A DNA stretch of 64,000 nucleotides from Microbacterium protaetiae (GCF_004135285.1 NZ_CP035494.1:1798001-1862000); one strand, 5' to 3'; positions 1 to 8,359 are shown, counted from the stretch's first letter. Notes: a model not told the origin generated them from the letters alone. Program-made: numbers and translations.

Positions 1-700
1 GCTCAACAAGCGCCTGCCGCCGCAGGCGATCGTCACCGCCGATGCTGGTTCGACCGCGGACTGGTATGGGCACCACATCCGGCTTCGACGCGGCATGATG
101 GGCGACCTCTCCGGCCGCCTGGCCACCATGCTCGCGGCCATGCCCTACGCCACGGCCGCGAAGTTCGCCTACCCCGAGCGGTGCGTGGTCTGCACGATCG
201 GCGACGGCGCGTTCCAGATGCTCGGTCTGAACGAGCTGATCACGATCAAGAAGTACCTGCACGAGTGGGAGAACCCGCAGCTGATCATCATGGTGCTGCA
301 TAACAACGACCTCACCCAGGTGTCGTGGGAGATGCGCACCGAAGACGCGAACCCGGTCTGGCCCGAATCGCAGGATGTCGAATCCGTCGACTACGCCGGA
401 TGGGCGAAGCTGCTCGGGTTCACCGGCATCCATGTCACCACCGATGACGAGGTCGCCGCCGCCTGGGACACCGCCTTCGCCACCCGCGGGGTCACCCTCA
501 TCGACGCGCATACGAGCAAGAACGTGCCCCCGCTTCCTCCGCACATCACGCTCGAGTTCGCCAAGAACACCGCCGAAGCGCTGCTGCGGGGCGATCCCGA
601 GGAACCGACCGTTCTGATCGACTCCGCCAAAGCACTGGTCACCGAGGGTATCGAGCGCATCAAAGACACCCTTCACCATGACAAGAAGCGCGACGACTGA
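1..700 (+). CDS. Thiamine-diphosphate-dependent enzyme (pyruvate oxidase/acetolactate synthase type), C-terminal part
   Basis: The gene enters from the left edge and is read from base 2, so only the last ~232 residues are visible. They form the C-terminal TPP-binding domain. The diphosphate/metal motif starts at GDG (about residue 67 of the visible part) and ends at NN about 33 residues later, as in the pyruvate oxidase, acetolactate synthase and pyruvate decarboxylase superfamily. The internal ATG at 95 is not the start, because the frame is open and homologous-looking upstream. Such proteins decarboxylate a 2-keto acid; the substrate cannot be read from this part. The next gene, an enolase-superfamily protein, begins 10 bases after the stop, so the two probably form a catabolic operon. 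Confidence 0.85.
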   Translation, partial: LNKRLPPQAIVTADAGSTADWYGHHIRLRRGMMGDLSGRLATMLAAMPYATAAKFAYPERCVVCTIGDGAFQMLGLNELITIKKYLHEWENPQLIIMVLHNNDLTQVSWEMRTEDANPVWPESQDVESVDYAGWAKLLGFTGIHVTTDDEVAAAWDTAFATRGVTLIDAHTSKNVPPLPPHITLEFAKNTAEALLRGDPEEPTVLIDSAKALVTEGIERIKDTLHHDKKRDD

Positions 701-710
701 GGTCACACGG

Positions 711-1814
711 ATGATGGACCCGCAGATCGATTGTCTCGACGTTCACGCGTACACCGTGCCGACCGACGAGCCCGAAGCAGACGGCACTATCGCATGGGAT
801 TCGACGACCATGGTGTTGGTCCAGGCTCACGCCGGCGGGGTTGTCGGCACCGGATGGACGTATGGGGCCGCACAATGCCGTGCCGTGATCGGCAGTACCC
901 TGGCGCCGCTCGTGGTCGGTCACAGTGCGCTGGAGACCGGACGTTGCTTCCAGTCGATGGTTCACGCGGTGCGCAACAGTGGACGACAAGGTGCTATCGG
1001 CTACGCCATTTCGGCGGTGGACACGGCACTGTGGGATCTGAAGGCTCGGCTGCTGGAAGTTCCGCTCTACCGGTTGCTGGGCGCGGTGCGCGACACGGTT
1101 CCGGTCTATGGGAGCGGCGGATTCACGACCTATTCCGACCGGAGGCTGGCCGAGCAGCTCGGCGGCTGGGTGCACGACGAGGGCATTCCTCGGGTGAAGA
1201 TCAAGATCGGGCAATCGTGGGGCACCGAGGTGCGGCGCGACCTGCAACGCATGCGGCAAGCGCGGGAGGTGATCGGCCCGACCGCCGAGCTGTATGTGGA
1301 CGCCAACGGCGCCTACGCCCGCAAGCAGGCCATCCGGCTCGCGCATGCGGCGGCCGACCTCGACGTGCGATGGTTCGAAGAACCGGTCAGCTCCGACGAT
1401 CTTGCGGGGCTTCGCGAGGTACGCAATGCCATCGATGCCGACGTCGCCGCCGGCGAGTACGGTTTCGACCTCGTGTACTTCCGTCGCATGTGCCAGGCAC
1501 AGGCCGTGGACTGTCTGCAGATCGACGCCTCGCGCTGCGGCGGAATCACAGAGTGGTTGCGGGGTGCCGCGGTCGCGGCATCCTATGGGCTCGACGTGTC
1601 GGCGCACTGCAGCCCGCACCTGCACGCGCATGTGGCGGCGGCGACACCGAATCTGCGCCATCTGGAATGGTTCCACGACCACGTGCGGATCGAGACGCTG
1701 TTCTTCGACGGCGTGCTCGACCCGCGGGGCGGGATGCTGGTGTTGGACGGCACTGCGCCCGGCACCGGGCTCACCCTGCGCGAGAACGACGTCGCACGCT
1801 TTCGGGTGAGCTGA
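711..1814 (+). CDS. Mandelate racemase/muconate lactonizing enzyme family protein
   Basis: A 367-residue enolase-superfamily protein. The usual catalytic pattern is visible: a Lys-X-Lys pair in VKIKIG, metal ligands in VDANG, WFEEPV and AGEYG, and a C-terminal His in SAHCSPHLH. Enzymes of this group abstract a proton alpha to a carboxylate, giving racemases, cycloisomerases or sugar-acid dehydratases; which one applies cannot be told here. ATG 711 is chosen because GAGG at 699-702 lies about 8 bases upstream; an in-frame ATG at 678 would overlap the upstream gene by 23 bases. The neighbouring TPP enzyme suggests a small acid-degradation operon. Confidence 0.85.
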   Translation: MMDPQIDCLDVHAYTVPTDEPEADGTIAWDSTTMVLVQAHAGGVVGTGWTYGAAQCRAVIGSTLAPLVVGHSALETGRCFQSMVHAVRNSGRQGAIGYAISAVDTALWDLKARLLEVPLYRLLGAVRDTVPVYGSGGFTTYSDRRLAEQLGGWVHDEGIPRVKIKIGQSWGTEVRRDLQRMRQAREVIGPTAELYVDANGAYARKQAIRLAHAAADLDVRWFEEPVSSDDLAGLREVRNAIDADVAAGEYGFDLVYFRRMCQAQAVDCLQIDASRCGGITEWLRGAAVAASYGLDVSAHCSPHLHAHVAAATPNLRHLEWFHDHVRIETLFFDGVLDPRGGMLVLDGTAPGTGLTLRENDVARFRVS

Positions 1815-1876
1815 CGGGCGGAGGTCTCAGTGTGAACGTGCGATGGCAGAACGAGCTGGAACGACCCTGGATCGGC

Positions 1877-2132
1877 ATGACGACAGAGTCGATGACCGAC
1901 GTCGAGCGGGCCCGCGCCGAACTGGCTGACGACGTGGCCGCGCTGAAGGCGAAAGTGCAGGATGCCGCACGCTTTCGCCGTCGCGTCGTGCCCGCCGTCG
2001 GTACCGTGCGTGTGCGGAGGGATGGCGACCTGGGTCGTGGTTGTCGCGGGGCTGGTGCTTCTCGTCGGTGCGCGCAGGCGGCATCGGCGGCGCGGCCTCG
2101 CCAGAGACGGCGCGTACCTCCGGCCGAGCTGA
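1877..2132 (+). pseudogene. DUF3618-like small membrane protein, frameshifted
   Basis: The first part reads MTTESMTDVERARAELADDV and then an Ala/Lys-rich helix, matching the N-terminal pattern of DUF3618 proteins, where an amphipathic helix precedes a membrane helix. That frame then becomes Arg-rich and non-coding in character. The expected hydrophobic segment, MATWVVVVAGLVLLVG followed by a basic tail, appears one base out of phase from about 2010-2022 and stops at 2130-2132. A single-base indel near 2010-2020 would join the two halves. Alternatively the downstream half has its own start at ATG 2022. It begins 62 bases after the enolase-family gene. Confidence 0.4.
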
Positions 2133-2250
2133 CCTTGACGAGACCTGAGGAACGGTTCGGCCGCGTACATTGCCACTACGCCGTTGGCAAGCCCCTTCTG
2201 GTCTCGGAACGCCCGAGCTACGTTCGTCGAACAAGTGAAGGTCGGTCGCC

Positions 2251-2475
2251 ATGGACGTGTACGAGCAATCACCGCGTGATGGCCTTCGGACTGCCACCAT
2301 CCGAGAGCTTCTCGTCGAGTTGGATGGCATCGAGAAGGAGCGCGAACAGAAAGACTGTTTTCGACTGCGATCACGCGAGCGCGGAATCTGTGCAGAACTC
2401 GCGCGGCGGCGACACGATGGTCTCCGTCCAGAGTGGCGCTCGGCGCTGGGGGAAGCGGAGGAAGGGGTCGGCTGA
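2251..2475 (+). CDS. Small charged hypothetical protein
   Basis: A 74-residue reading frame starting at an ATG preceded by GAAGG about 9 bases upstream. The predicted protein is hydrophilic and probably helical (a Glu/Lys/Arg-rich middle section around IEKEREQKD). It has no membrane segment, Cys cluster or domain I recognise. Codon use is less GC3-biased than in the core genes, which fits accessory DNA or a spurious frame. I do not recognise the family. Confidence 0.35.
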   Translation: MDVYEQSPRDGLRTATIRELLVELDGIEKEREQKDCFRLRSRERGICAELARRRHDGLRPEWRSALGEAEEGVG

Positions 2476-2823
2476 CAGCGAGCCTCCATCGCGTCCGTCA
2501 TAACGTTCATCGGCGGAACAGCCAGCGAGATGCTCATCGTCCGATCTCGCACAGGATGGCGCCGACGGGGCGGCGACCTCGCTCGGAATCTTCACGCGGC
2601 GCCCGCGGCATCCCGCTTCATCGGATGCGGATCTGTGTTGTCGGATCCGGGCGGAGTCGTTCGTTGAGTGGTTGAGAGGTGCCCAATGCGTGGGCGCCGA
2701 AGCGATGGCGAACAACGATGGAGCTCACGACCATCCCTCGACGGAGTGACACAGGGCAATGGCGGCACGACCGAAGACCGGAGCGGATCGCCCCGTGTCG
2801 GAACCGACTGAGAGGCTGTGAAC
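2476..2823. other. Gene-free interval of about 350 bp
   Basis: No convincing coding frame, RNA gene or strong terminator is visible on either strand. The short open frames here overlap each other and have no supporting start signals. The last ~15 bases carry the ribosome binding site of the next gene. Confidence 0.4.
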
Positions 2824-3189
2824 ATGGCGGACATCGAGGACGTTCGAGCGCTGGGCGCGGAGTTGGAGCGCTCCTACCATGCCTACGTGCGCGGGCGGTT
2901 GAAATTCCGCGTCGGTCAGATGGTCTACGTCGCGTTCTCCGACGACGAGAGGGTGATGGGGTTCGCCTTCCCCAAGGAAGAGCGGGAAGCTCTCGTCGGG
3001 GGAAATCCGCGCAAGTTCCAAATGCCCTCGCACTCAGACCTGCGCTTCAACTGGGTCCACGCCGACCTCGCGGCCCTGGAGGCGGCCGAGGCCCGCGAAC
3101 TCGTCGTCGATGCCTGGCGCATGGTCGTTCCCGCGAAGGTCTCCCGCGCCTACGATCTGGCGCATCCCGCGGGCCCGCAGTCAGCCTGA
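2824..3189 (+). CDS. MmcQ/YjbR family protein
   Basis: A 121-residue protein with the MmcQ/YjbR fold pattern: a central segment with KFRVGQMVYVAF and a MGFAFPKEER strand, and the C-terminal signature WVHADLAALEAAEARELV followed by DAWRMVVP. Members resemble DNA-binding CyaY-like folds but their biochemical role is unsettled. ATG 2824 is preferred because GAGAGG lies 8 bases upstream; GTG 2818 in the same frame is only 2 bases from it. It lies just upstream of the YCII/sigma pair but is separated by 45 bases. Confidence 0.75.
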   Translation: MADIEDVRALGAELERSYHAYVRGRLKFRVGQMVYVAFSDDERVMGFAFPKEEREALVGGNPRKFQMPSHSDLRFNWVHADLAALEAAEARELVVDAWRMVVPAKVSRAYDLAHPAGPQSA

Positions 3190-3234
3190 TGCGCGACCCG
3201 AGTGCTTATTCACACCGAAGGAGAAGATGCTCGC

Positions 3235-3558
3235 ATGCAGTACTTCGTTTCTGTGATCGATGACAAGAGCAATCCCGGCAGTACGGACAGGCGGCCAGCG
3301 ATCAGCGAGTTCAACGAGCGTCTCATCGCCGGCGGCCACTGGGTGTTCGCAGGTGGGCTTGCCGACCCTGACGCCGCCACGGTGATCGACAACAGGGGTG
3401 AGCGGCCGGTGTTCAGCGACGGACCCTTCGTGGAGTCGAAGGAGTACCTCGCCGGTGTCTGGGTGTGGGAGGCGCCCGATCTGGATGTCGCCCTCGCCCT
3501 CGCCGCCGAGGCGTCGAAGGTGTGTGACCGCAAGCTCGAGGTGCGACCGTTCCAGTGA
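3235..3558 (+). CDS. YCII/DGPF-domain protein linked to ECF sigma factor
   Basis: A 107-residue YCII-related protein. It begins MQYFVSVIDD and has the hallmark DGPF motif (FSDGPFVESKEYLAG) followed by WVWEAPDLDVALALA, typical of the DGPF subgroup. ATG 3235 is used because GAAGGAGA lies about 10 bases upstream; the frame is open upstream but does not look coding. The stop codon overlaps the GTG start of the next gene, so translation is coupled. DGPF proteins are regularly encoded beside ECF42 sigma factors and are thought to act with them, although the signal is unknown. Confidence 0.85.
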   Translation: MQYFVSVIDDKSNPGSTDRRPAISEFNERLIAGGHWVFAGGLADPDAATVIDNRGERPVFSDGPFVESKEYLAGVWVWEAPDLDVALALAAEASKVCDRKLEVRPFQ

Positions 3559-4790
3559 GTGACGTCGAGGACGCCATCACCCAGGCATACCGGGGCGAGT
3601 GGGCCCGCGTAGTCGCCGGTCTGGCACGGCGGTTCGGCAATCTCGACCTCGCCGAGGAGGCGGCGGCCGAGGCCTTTGCGACCGCGGTCGCTCGATGGCC
3701 GACCGACGGTGTGCCGCCCAATCCGGGTGCGTGGCTCACCACCACCGCTAACCGCAAAGGTATCGATCGGCTCCGGCGCGAGAGCCAACGTGCCGGCAAG
3801 CACAGGGAGGCTCAGGCGATGTTCGATGACGAGCTGCCCGAGCCGATCGGTGCCATCGGCGACGACCGGCTGCGGTTGATCTTCATCTGCTGCCATCCAG
3901 CGTTGGCGATTCAGAGCCGGGTGGCACTGACTCTGCGCATGGTCGGCGGCCTGACCGTGGCCGAGATCGCCCGCGCGTTCCTTGTCTCCGAGAGCACGAT
4001 CGGGCAGCGGATAACCCGCGCCAAGGCCAAGATCAAGGTAGCTCGCATCCCGTACCGGATGCCGACTGCGGCGGATCTGCCCGACCGCGTCTCGGGAGTG
4101 CTCACGGTGCTGTTCCTGGTCTTCAACGAGGGCTACTTGGCGACCGGTCCAGGCACCGACCCGATACGCGCAGACCTCACGAGCGAGGCGATCCGGCTCA
4201 CTCGCCTGGTCCGCGCTCTCATGCCGCAGGACGGCGAGGTCACTGGGTTGCTGGCGCTGATGATCCTCAACGAGGCCCGGCGCACCGCCCGGATCTCCCA
4301 AGACGGCGAACTGATTCCACTCGATGAGCAGGACCGGGGCGCCTGGGACCCGGCGCTCATTGCCGAGGGCCATCGGTTGGTGCGCGAGCGCCTTGCCGCT
4401 GCGGCAGCCGGTGAGGTTCCCGGTCGCTACCAGATCCTCGCAGCGATCAGCGCCGTGCACACCTTCGCCCGCGAGATGGGTGACACCGACTGGTCGCAGA
4501 TCCTCGCACTCTACGATCAGCTCGCGCGCCTCGACCCGTCGCCGATCGTCGCCCTCAACCGGGCCATCGCGGTCGCCGAGGTGGACGGTCCGAGAGCCGC
4601 CCTCGCCATCGTCGACCGGCTTGAAGACGCATTGCACGGCTATCACGCCTGGCATGCGACGCGCGCCGACCTTCTGCGCAGAATGGGCCGCGGTCAGGAT
4701 GCCCGTGCCGCTTACGACAAGGCCATTGAATTGGCAGGCAACATCGCCGAAGCGGCGTACCTGATACGCCGTCGCGATGAGCTGCGGTAG
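3555..4790 (+). CDS. ECF42-type RNA polymerase sigma factor with long C-terminal extension
   Basis: A 411-residue sigma factor. The N-terminal ~170 residues hold sigma region 2 (around EEAAAEAFATAVARWP) and a region 4 helix-turn-helix (LTVAEIARAFLVSESTIGQRITRAKAKI). The remaining ~240 residues are the alpha-helical, TPR-like extension (DUF6596 type) seen in ECF42 factors, including EGYLATGPG and LYDQLARLDPSPIVALNRAIA. No anti-sigma factor is adjacent, as usual in this group, where the extension is thought to control activity. The GTG start overlaps the DGPF gene stop (GTGA). The stop at 4790 is followed by decayed DNA. Confidence 0.9.
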   Translation: MSDVEDAITQAYRGEWARVVAGLARRFGNLDLAEEAAAEAFATAVARWPTDGVPPNPGAWLTTTANRKGIDRLRRESQRAGKHREAQAMFDDELPEPIGAIGDDRLRLIFICCHPALAIQSRVALTLRMVGGLTVAEIARAFLVSESTIGQRITRAKAKIKVARIPYRMPTAADLPDRVSGVLTVLFLVFNEGYLATGPGTDPIRADLTSEAIRLTRLVRALMPQDGEVTGLLALMILNEARRTARISQDGELIPLDEQDRGAWDPALIAEGHRLVRERLAAAAAGEVPGRYQILAAISAVHTFAREMGDTDWSQILALYDQLARLDPSPIVALNRAIAVAEVDGPRAALAIVDRLEDALHGYHAWHATRADLLRRMGRGQDARAAYDKAIELAGNIAEAAYLIRRRDELR

Positions 4791-5126
4791 CGCGCGTTCA
4801 GCCGGCGGTACTCGTCCGCCGAGTGCCCGTCACGGCCCATTCGGTGCAGCCCGAGGTGCTCCCTCCTCCTGGTCCGCGGAAGCTGATCTACTCGGCACCG
4901 GAGTTGGCGTGAGCCCCACATAGGTGACGTCTCGTGGGCGCGCCTGCCGGTTGTTCGGATTCACAGTGGTATCGCACTTGTTGTCACAGAGAGGGTTAGC
5001 ACCAAGACACGAACACTTCGAAGGCGCGCTGTGCGCGGTGTAGTCGCCCAGGTACAGGCGCACGTGGTCACCGTCCGTCACCGACACAGACGCACCCACC
5101 CACCTGCCAACGTTCGTACGGCTTGA
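4791..5126. other. Gene-free interval of about 335 bp, possibly decayed DNA
   Basis: No supported gene. An 89-codon open frame on the minus strand (5099-4830) contains several Cys residues but has no recognisable domain and no clear start signal. Base composition is lower in GC than the flanking core genes, and the next two genes are broken, so this looks like an eroded accessory stretch. Confidence 0.35.
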
Positions 5127-5593
5127 CTACCGCCGCGGACGTAAGGTTCCGTTCGCGTGGCGTAAGTCGTGGAACCGCCTGCTCCAGCCGTGGAAGGCAG
5201 ACTTCGCTGCGTACCAGTCGCGCCGCTGCTGGTCGTCGAGCTTCGTGATGAGGTCGATGACCTGGCCCCACGGCACTTGGTCAACGGGTCGTTGACCAAG
5301 TGGATTAGGCTCAGACCACGTTGCGGCGAATCGTCGCATGTACTTCAGGTTCGTCAGGGAGAAGCCCTTCATCGAGGGGAACTCGGTTCGCAGATCGGCA
5401 GCCAACCTGGTGAGAATCTTGTCGCCCCACGCGGCCTGCTCTTGAGAGTGCGGATTGTCTGCCCGATGTTCCACCACAGTCGTAGCAGCTCGGTGTTGGC
5501 CGCGCGCTGCACCCGTAGGCGCGCGGCGTGCACCTGCCGCTTCAGCTCCTCAAGAGTGGCCGCGTAGTCGTCAGGAATCAGCTCGGTCGCCAT
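5127..5593 (-). pseudogene. DUF1016 (YhcG N-terminal-like) protein, frameshifted and truncated
   Basis: The minus-strand start at 5593 reads MATELIPDDYAATLEELKRQ and continues to LLRLWWNIGQTIR, the DUF1016 N-terminal pattern. Near 5440 the frame breaks. One base out of phase the family sequence resumes with AAWGDKILTRLAADLRTEFP and MKGFSLTNLKYMRRFAATW, down to FHGWSR. The PD-(D/E)XK nuclease half that normally follows is missing. Instead the frame ends after RFHDLRHANGTL, which resembles the HDLRH box of tyrosine recombinases. DUF1016/YhcG nucleases are often found with restriction or defence loci. This copy is surely inactive. Confidence 0.65.
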
Positions 5594-5688
5594 ACCCCCA
5601 CCGTATGGGTGAGGGCTGACATTACCGGTGCCGGTACACCCTCGCGATAGCGCTCTCGCCACGCGATGAGTCCGTCGTCCGACGACGA

Positions 5689-5918
5689 CTACGACTCCTG
5701 GTCGAGCCTCTCGGTACTCGCCAGGAACGACGCGTCAATGACACTGCTCGCATCGAGGACCTCGACACCGAGGCGGATGTCGTCGAGATCGAAGTCCAGC
5801 ACCTTCATCGATCCCGTCGGGCTCTCCGCCACGACGTTCCGCACCGAGCGTCCTGGCTCGATGTCGGGGACGAGGTAGATGTAGGCAGCATCTGCTTGGC
5901 GTCGAACGTGGTGCGCAT
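5689..5918 (-). pseudogene. DUF2283 family protein, frameshifted near its start
   Basis: From the minus-strand ATG at 5918 the protein starts MRTTFDAK, as DUF2283 proteins do. One base is missing near 5896, and the family sequence resumes in another frame as ADAAYIYLVPDIEPGRSV and then GSMKVLDFDLDDIRLGVEVLDAS. DUF2283 proteins are small (60-80 residues), of unknown function and often near toxin-antitoxin-like genes. The shifted frame alone has an in-frame ATG farther upstream (5943), but the resulting N-terminus (MSYPYASPHAHH) does not match the family. Confidence 0.55.
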
Positions 5919-6234
5919 GTGGGGAAGCGTACGGATAGCTCACTTCGACAAGATCGCGGGGGTCCCCGCGGCGTAGTCGGCACTCGGTGGGATGTTCGGT
6001 GCGAAGGGAGGGGCAATGTTGCAGGAGATCACCTCGTCGCCGTCGAAGCTGGAAGGCGCGGGGGTCGAACGGCGCGACGACTCAGGAAATAACCGTCATC
6101 TCGAATGGTCTCGGGGCCCAAGTGGCGATCAGGCGCGTGCACCACGGTGAGGTGGCTCTGCGCCTCGGTAAAGTGGAACTCGAAGCACTGGCCGCATGAA
6201 TCGATGAGATCATCCCGCGCTAAACTGGCCGGTT

Positions 6235-6480
6235 ATGAAAAATCAGGGCGACGAGAGCATTGAGATCGACGGGGTGATCTACGAGGTGGCCTTTAGTAGC
6301 GAGCTCGATGATGCCCAGCGTGCCGATCTGGGGTTGCCGGCGCGGGGAACGATGTGCGCGTGTTCACGGTGCGCATGCGAGAACGAAGCGGATGCCGGAC
6401 GCATCGAGCATCCGATCTGCGGATGCTGTCTCGCTGACTGCCCTGACGTGCATCCGCCTGCCGATCTCAACGCAGAATGA
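6235..6480 (+). CDS. Small Cys-rich hypothetical protein
   Basis: An 81-residue protein with an acidic N-terminus and two Cys clusters: CACSRCAC around residue 41 and CGCCLADC around residue 63. The spacing suggests a small zinc-binding or iron-sulfur fold, but no named family is recognised. The start ATG is preceded by a weak ribosome site. It is the last gene left of the island boundary; the REP sequence and attL repeat follow within 45-115 bases. Confidence 0.5.
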   Translation: MKNQGDESIEIDGVIYEVAFSSELDDAQRADLGLPARGTMCACSRCACENEADAGRIEHPICGCCLADCPDVHPPADLNAE

Positions 6481-6523
6481 GCCGCGACCGGCCTCAGGCC
6501 GGCGCAAACGCCCCTGGCGAGTT

Positions 6524-6555
6524 CGTTTCGTCTCGCTCCGCTCGCTCAACGACCG
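6524..6555. repeat. REP-like element next to attL
   Basis: A 32-bp copy of the REP sequence CGTTTCG-TCTCGCT-CGCTCGCTCAACGACCG. Related copies lie at 12011, 16536 and 17224. The copy at 12011 sits in the same position relative to the right-hand att repeat, so duplicated sequence may once have extended farther than the 121-bp repeat. Confidence 0.7.
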
Positions 6556-6593
6556 CGGGATCCGAGCCGTGTGCGCCAGCGAGAAAATCACCC

Positions 6594-6714
6594 CTCACCA
6601 GGGCAAAGCAAAACCCCCGCCATGTAGAAGCTAGGCGAGGGTTTCTGGGACCATTGTAATGATGGTCCGTGTGGCTCCGACGGGCGTCGATCCCGTGACC
6701 TCACGATTTTCAGT
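6594..6714. repeat. attL: 121-bp direct repeat with tRNA-Phe 3' half
   Basis: Identical to 12057-12177 except at one position (G instead of T just outside the tRNA end). It includes the terminator hairpin downstream of tRNA-Phe and the tRNA 3' half up to the anticodon loop, where similarity stops abruptly. Confidence 0.85.
6672..6714 (-). pseudogene. tRNA-Phe 3' fragment
   Basis: The 43 bases match the 3' half of the intact tRNA-Phe at 12135-12207, from the discriminator base through the T-arm and variable loop to the anticodon. The 5' half is absent. It is the attachment-site scar, not a functional tRNA. Confidence 0.85.
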
Positions 6715-7065
6715 TAGTTTCGATGGCCTCATTGGTACTCGTTGATTCTCATTGGTCGCGTGATCCCGCGCGTCGAGTGCTCATTGGCCCTCGTTAGTCA
6801 TCATCGTTTCGGTGGGGGTCCCCGCACATTCCCGGCACAGATCGGGGAATAGGCCTTCGGGCCAGCGGAACCTCGGTCGCGCACGCCACTCCGCTCATGC
6901 CCGCACCGATCCGTCGCTGGCGCGGCGGTTCGTTAAGGGTGCCGCCGCCGGTCACAAAGGCGGGCGGGCTTTACGGGCACCTATCCAACGCCGTGGGCGC
7001 TGAACGGTGAAGACAGGGGAGCCGCGCGTTCGAGGACCGGCTTGCGGTCGTGGCCCGACTTTGGA

Positions 7066-7299
7066 ATGGACCACTACGACGACGAGCGCTTCGCCGATAT
7101 CACCGCCACTCTCGATGACGTGGAGTCGTTGATCACTGGCCCGGTTCTCGGGAACGCCGCCCACTGGATCCAAAGCAGCTTTGACGTTCGATTCTTCGAG
7201 GATGATGTGCGCAGCTACCGGCTCCCACGGACGGAGTACATGGAGTACTACCGGCGCGTGTCCGAGGAGTGGGAGCGCGCGGTGAACTTCGAGTACTGA
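7066..7299 (+). CDS. Small acidic hypothetical protein in the island
   Basis: A 77-residue reading frame (MDHYDDERFADITATLDD...) rich in acidic and aromatic residues, with a predicted helical C-terminus. ATG 7066 is used; in-frame GTG or TTG codons upstream at 7042-7048 are alternatives. I do not recognise a family. The upstream ~350 bases after attL contain no other gene. Confidence 0.4.
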   Translation: MDHYDDERFADITATLDDVESLITGPVLGNAAHWIQSSFDVRFFEDDVRSYRLPRTEYMEYYRRVSEEWERAVNFEY

Positions 7300-7473
7300 T
7301 ACTCCTGCTCCGCAGGTTGGCGGCAGTGGGCCGCGCCTCTCCGCGCGCTGTCCGCCCGATGGTCGCGTCGAGATTCTCGGCGACGTTCGCACGCGCCGCC
7401 GGCGCGGACCCGATTGTGCGGCGCACTTCCGCATCGACGCTGTGCAGTCAGCTACGGACCTCTCTCTAGAAAC

Positions 7474-7492
7474 GTACGGAAAATTGCCGTAC
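7474..7492. promoter_or_regulatory. Inverted-repeat operator of the DUF1778/GNAT module
   Basis: GTACGG and CCGTAC are separated by 7 bases and lie 11 bases upstream of the antitoxin start. Antitoxins of this class autoregulate by binding such palindromes, so this is the likely operator, overlapping the promoter. Confidence 0.6.
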
Positions 7493-7502
7493 AGTGACTG
7501 GT

Positions 7503-7778
7503 ATGTCTACCGCAACTAAGGACAGCAGGCTCGAGCTGCGGCTCTCAAGTTCACAGAAGCGGGAGATTGAGCAGGCCGCGAGCATCGAAGGGCGCACTGT
7601 TACGGAGTTCTCAGTACCCCTACTCGTCGCGGAAGCGACCGATGTGATTCGGCGGCAGCGAGAACTTCGCATGTCAGACGACGCATGGGAAGCCTTCAAC
7701 GAAGTACTGGACCAGCCCGCGCAGTCACTTGCAGGACTAAAGGAACTCTTCCGCAAGCCGTCGGTGTTTGAGGATTGA
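7503..7778 (+). CDS. DUF1778 antitoxin (TacA-like)
   Basis: A 91-residue protein with an N-terminal ribbon-helix-helix-like segment (RLELRLSSSQKREIEQAA, then GRTVTEFSVPLLVAEA), the DUF1778 pattern. The C-terminal tail (LDQPAQSLAGLKELFRKPS) is the part that binds and neutralises GNAT toxins. In the family, DUF1778 proteins pair with acetyltransferase toxins that modify charged tRNAs. The TGA stop overlaps the start of the toxin gene, so the two are translationally coupled, and a palindromic operator lies just upstream. The module may help retain the island. Confidence 0.85.
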   Translation: MSTATKDSRLELRLSSSQKREIEQAASIEGRTVTEFSVPLLVAEATDVIRRQRELRMSDDAWEAFNEVLDQPAQSLAGLKELFRKPSVFED

Positions 7779-8359
7779 CCCGGCTCTCAACGCCGCGGGC
7801 ACCCCTCGGCACGGACCCGGTGCGGGAATTCCAGTCGTCCGAAGAGTCACTGAACGCTTGGCTGCGTGACCGCGCGCTCAGCAACGAACGTGCGGGAAAC
7901 TCCCGAACATTCGTTTCGATCGACCTCGATACGGGTCTCGTCGCCGGCTACTACTGCATGTGTGCGAGCGCGCTCGTGCACGAGGACGCGAACGCGGTAC
8001 TCAAGAAGAACTCGCCCAACCCGATCCCGGTCATTCTGATAGGGCGGCTCGCGGTGGACACGCAGTACGAAGGCCTCGGCCTCGGCCGATCGCTCCTGCA
8101 AGACGCCCTCAGCAAGGCTGTCACCGCTGCGCGGATCGTCGGCTCGCGTGCGCTAATCGTCCATGCACTCAACGAGTCGGCGGCGAGATTTTACGAGAAA
8201 TACGGCTTCAAGATGGTGCCACACGGCGGACGCGTCATGTACATGCTCATGGCGGACATCGAGAAGTCGATAGGCGAACCGTCACAGGATGAGAGGCCGT
8301 CGGAACAACTCCGCGGCGGCGTCCTCGACCGTCAGCCGACGAATCTGTCCGATAGCTGA
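7775..8359 (+). CDS. GNAT-family toxin (TacT-like)
   Basis: A 194-residue GNAT acetyltransferase, starting at a TTG that overlaps the antitoxin stop. The acetyl-CoA-binding core is visible in IGRLAVDTQYEGLGLGRSLL, with the Q/R-X-X-G-X-G/A type loop, and the C-terminal ARFYEKYGFKMVPHG strand. The N-terminus (DPVREFQSSEESLNAWLRDRAL) is typical of the TacT/AtaT group, whose members acetylate the amino group of aminoacyl-tRNA and stop translation. The last ~25 residues exceed the usual family length. It appears intact. Confidence 0.85.
   Translation: MTRLSTPRAPLGTDPVREFQSSEESLNAWLRDRALSNERAGNSRTFVSIDLDTGLVAGYYCMCASALVHEDANAVLKKNSPNPIPVILIGRLAVDTQYEGLGLGRSLLQDALSKAVTAARIVGSRALIVHALNESAARFYEKYGFKMVPHGGRVMYMLMADIEKSIGEPSQDERPSEQLRGGVLDRQPTNLSDS

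Noticed and set aside
4830..5099. An 89-codon Cys-containing minus-strand frame
   Set aside because: No recognisable domain, no start signal and a decayed setting; kept only as a note in the gene-free interval.
5987..6199. A possible 70-residue gene between the DUF2283 remnant and the Cys-rich gene
   Set aside because: Arg/Ser-rich composition in one frame and only a short plausible C-terminus; no start signal or family.
6672..6714. A second tRNA-Phe gene
   Set aside because: Only the 3' half is present; the D-arm and 5' acceptor strand are missing.
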